Source: Alphaproteobacteria bacterium (GTDB taxonomy: Bacteria; Pseudomonadota; Alphaproteobacteria; UBA6615). Taken from it: a stretch of 5,239 nucleotides of DNA. The stretch is from contig JAEPNS010000250.1 in NCBI GenBank assembly GCA_017643325.1, forward strand, positions 1 to 5,239, written 5' to 3'. The notes beneath the pieces were generated by a model. That model worked only from the letters and a program-made list of their open reading frames with translations, was not told the DNA's origin and searched no databases. Below are positions 4,111-5,239 of this stretch, piece after piece (positions within the stretch are counted from its first letter, which is position 1; the number at the start of each line of letters is the position of its first letter). The position numbers were made by a program, and so were the translations under genes.

Positions 4111-5239
4111 ATGGCCACCGCCTATCCGAACACCGAACTTCACATCAACGGCGCCTGGAAGCCCGCCGCCGGCGGCGAGACCCTGGACGTCATCAACCCC
4201 GCCACGGAAGACGTGATCGGGACGGTCGCCCATGCGCGCCAGGCGGATCTCGACGAGGCGCTGGAAGCGGCCGAGAAGGGGTTCCGGGAGTGGAAAACCG
4301 TCCCGGCATTCGACCGCTACAAGGTGATGCGAAAGGCCGCCGACCTGATGCGTGAGCGCGCCGAGGAGATCGCCACGATCATGACCATGGAGCAGGGCAA
4401 GCCCCTGTTCGAAGCGAAGATCGAGACGCTGTTCGGCGCCGACATCATCGACTGGTTTGCCGAGGAAGCGCGCCGCACGTATGGCCGCGTCGTCCCGGCC
4501 CGCGCGGACGGGATCACCCAGCTCGTGGTCAAGGAACCGGTCGGCCCCGTCGCAGCATTCACGCCCTGGAACTTCCCGATCAACCAGGCCGTGCGGAAGA
4601 CCTCCGGCGCGGTGGCCGCGGGATGTTCGATCATCCTGAAGGGCCCAGAGGAAACCCCGGCCGCATGTGCCGCGCTGATCAGGTGCTTCGTCGATGCCGG
4701 CCTGCCGGACGGCGTCGTGAACCTCGTCTACGGCACTCCGGCCGAGATTTCCGAGTACCTGATCCCGCACCGCACGATCCGCAAGGTGACCTTCACCGGT
4801 TCGACCGCCGTGGGCAAGCAGCTCGCCGCGCTCGCGGGCGAACACATGAAGCGCGTCACCATGGAGCTGGGTGGCCACTCGCCGGCGATCGTGTTCGAGG
4901 ATGCCGACGTGGAAACCGCGCTCAAGGTGCTGACGGCCAACAAGTTCCGCAACGCCGGACAGGTCTGCGTCTCGCCGACGCGATTCCTCGTGCACGAGAA
5001 GCACTACAAGCGCTTCGTCGACGGCTTCACCGAGTTTGCCGAGAGCCTGCCGGTGGGCGACGGCCTCGAAGAGGACACCAAGATGGGGCCGCTCGCCCAC
5101 GACCGCCGGGTCGAGGCGATCGAGGGATTCGTCACCGATGCGGTCGGCAAGGGCGCGACGGTCAACACGGGCGGCAAGCGAAAGGGCAACAAGGGCTACT
5201 TCTTCGAGCCGACCGTCCTGACGGACGTTCCCATGGATG
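4111..5239 (+). CDS. NAD-dependent semialdehyde dehydrogenase (succinate-semialdehyde dehydrogenase-like), 3' end outside the window
   Basis: The open frame from the ATG at 4111 reaches the window edge without a stop, giving 376 residues of an aldehyde dehydrogenase usually about 480 long, so roughly the last 100 are missing. The SD GAGGAG (4099-4104) is 6 nt upstream. Family landmarks are all present: TPWNFP with N154, the cofactor lysine K177 in ILKGPEETP, FTGSTAVGK (228-236), the general base E252 in MELGG, and the nucleophile C286 in NAGQVCVS. Glutamate E180, three residues after K177, favours NAD over NADP. R162 (VRK) and R280 (FRNAGQ, six before the cysteine) match the two arginines that hold the substrate carboxylate in succinate-semialdehyde dehydrogenases, which supports a semialdehyde acid as substrate. 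The usual KPxE motif reads KGPE here. Beside the isomerase, tartronate semialdehyde, succinate semialdehyde or 2-oxoglutarate semialdehyde are all candidates. Confidence 0.92.
   Translation, partial: MATAYPNTELHINGAWKPAAGGETLDVINPATEDVIGTVAHARQADLDEALEAAEKGFREWKTVPAFDRYKVMRKAADLMRERAEEIATIMTMEQGKPLFEAKIETLFGADIIDWFAEEARRTYGRVVPARADGITQLVVKEPVGPVAAFTPWNFPINQAVRKTSGAVAAGCSIILKGPEETPAACAALIRCFVDAGLPDGVVNLVYGTPAEISEYLIPHRTIRKVTFTGSTAVGKQLAALAGEHMKRVTMELGGHSPAIVFEDADVETALKVLTANKFRNAGQVCVSPTRFLVHEKHYKRFVDGFTEFAESLPVGDGLEEDTKMGPLAHDRRVEAIEGFVTDAVGKGATVNTGGKRKGNKGYFFEPTVLTDVPMD

Noticed and set aside
3262..5100. 612-codon minus-strand open frame
   Set aside because: It lies opposite the isomerase and dehydrogenase genes, whose motifs are intact on the plus strand. 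Long antisense frames are expected with strongly GC-biased third positions, and its translation shows no recognisable domain.

Overview
The window is about 65% GC with strong G/C preference at third codon positions, good Shine-Dalgarno (SD) sites, and two kinds of dispersed palindromic repeat that I associate with alphaproteobacteria. A Rhodospirillales-like or rhizobial-type alphaproteobacterium is the best guess; that is inference from composition and remembered repeat families, not a database match. This is a chromosomal catabolic or stress-type region. I see no phage, insertion sequence, CRISPR array, rRNA or tRNA.

Layout. Bases 1-142 hold no gene: a bipartite inverted repeat built from two hairpins (5-104) is followed by a strong intrinsic terminator (118-142). 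A weak promoter overlapped by a dyad (146-177) leads into a lone plus-strand gene of the Asp/Glu/hydantoin racemase superfamily (202-1098). It runs convergently into a LysR-type regulator on the minus strand (1109-2011), with only 10 bp between the stop codons. The LysR gene is divergent from a plus-strand run of four genes: a VOC (glyoxalase-fold) enzyme (2103-2621), an OsmC-family protein (2722-3255), a hydroxypyruvate isomerase-family TIM barrel (3280-4065) and an NAD-type semialdehyde dehydrogenase that runs off the right edge (4111-5239, about 376 residues present). A second, different palindromic repeat (2633-2695) lies between the VOC and OsmC genes.

How the genes may work together. 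The shared orientation, close spacing downstream of OsmC and the divergent LysR gene suggest a LysR-controlled operon handling a reactive carbonyl or small hydroxy-aldehyde acid. The isomerase would make or remove an aldehyde-bearing acid such as tartronate semialdehyde, the dehydrogenase would oxidise a short semialdehyde to the diacid, and the VOC and OsmC proteins would be accessory thiol- or metal-dependent enzymes. The substrate is not determined by the sequence. Points most worth a second look are a racemase-fold enzyme lacking its first catalytic cysteine, a LysR promoter placed so that its mRNA would be nearly leaderless, compensatory base changes in the 5' repeat, and competing hairpins inside the operon.
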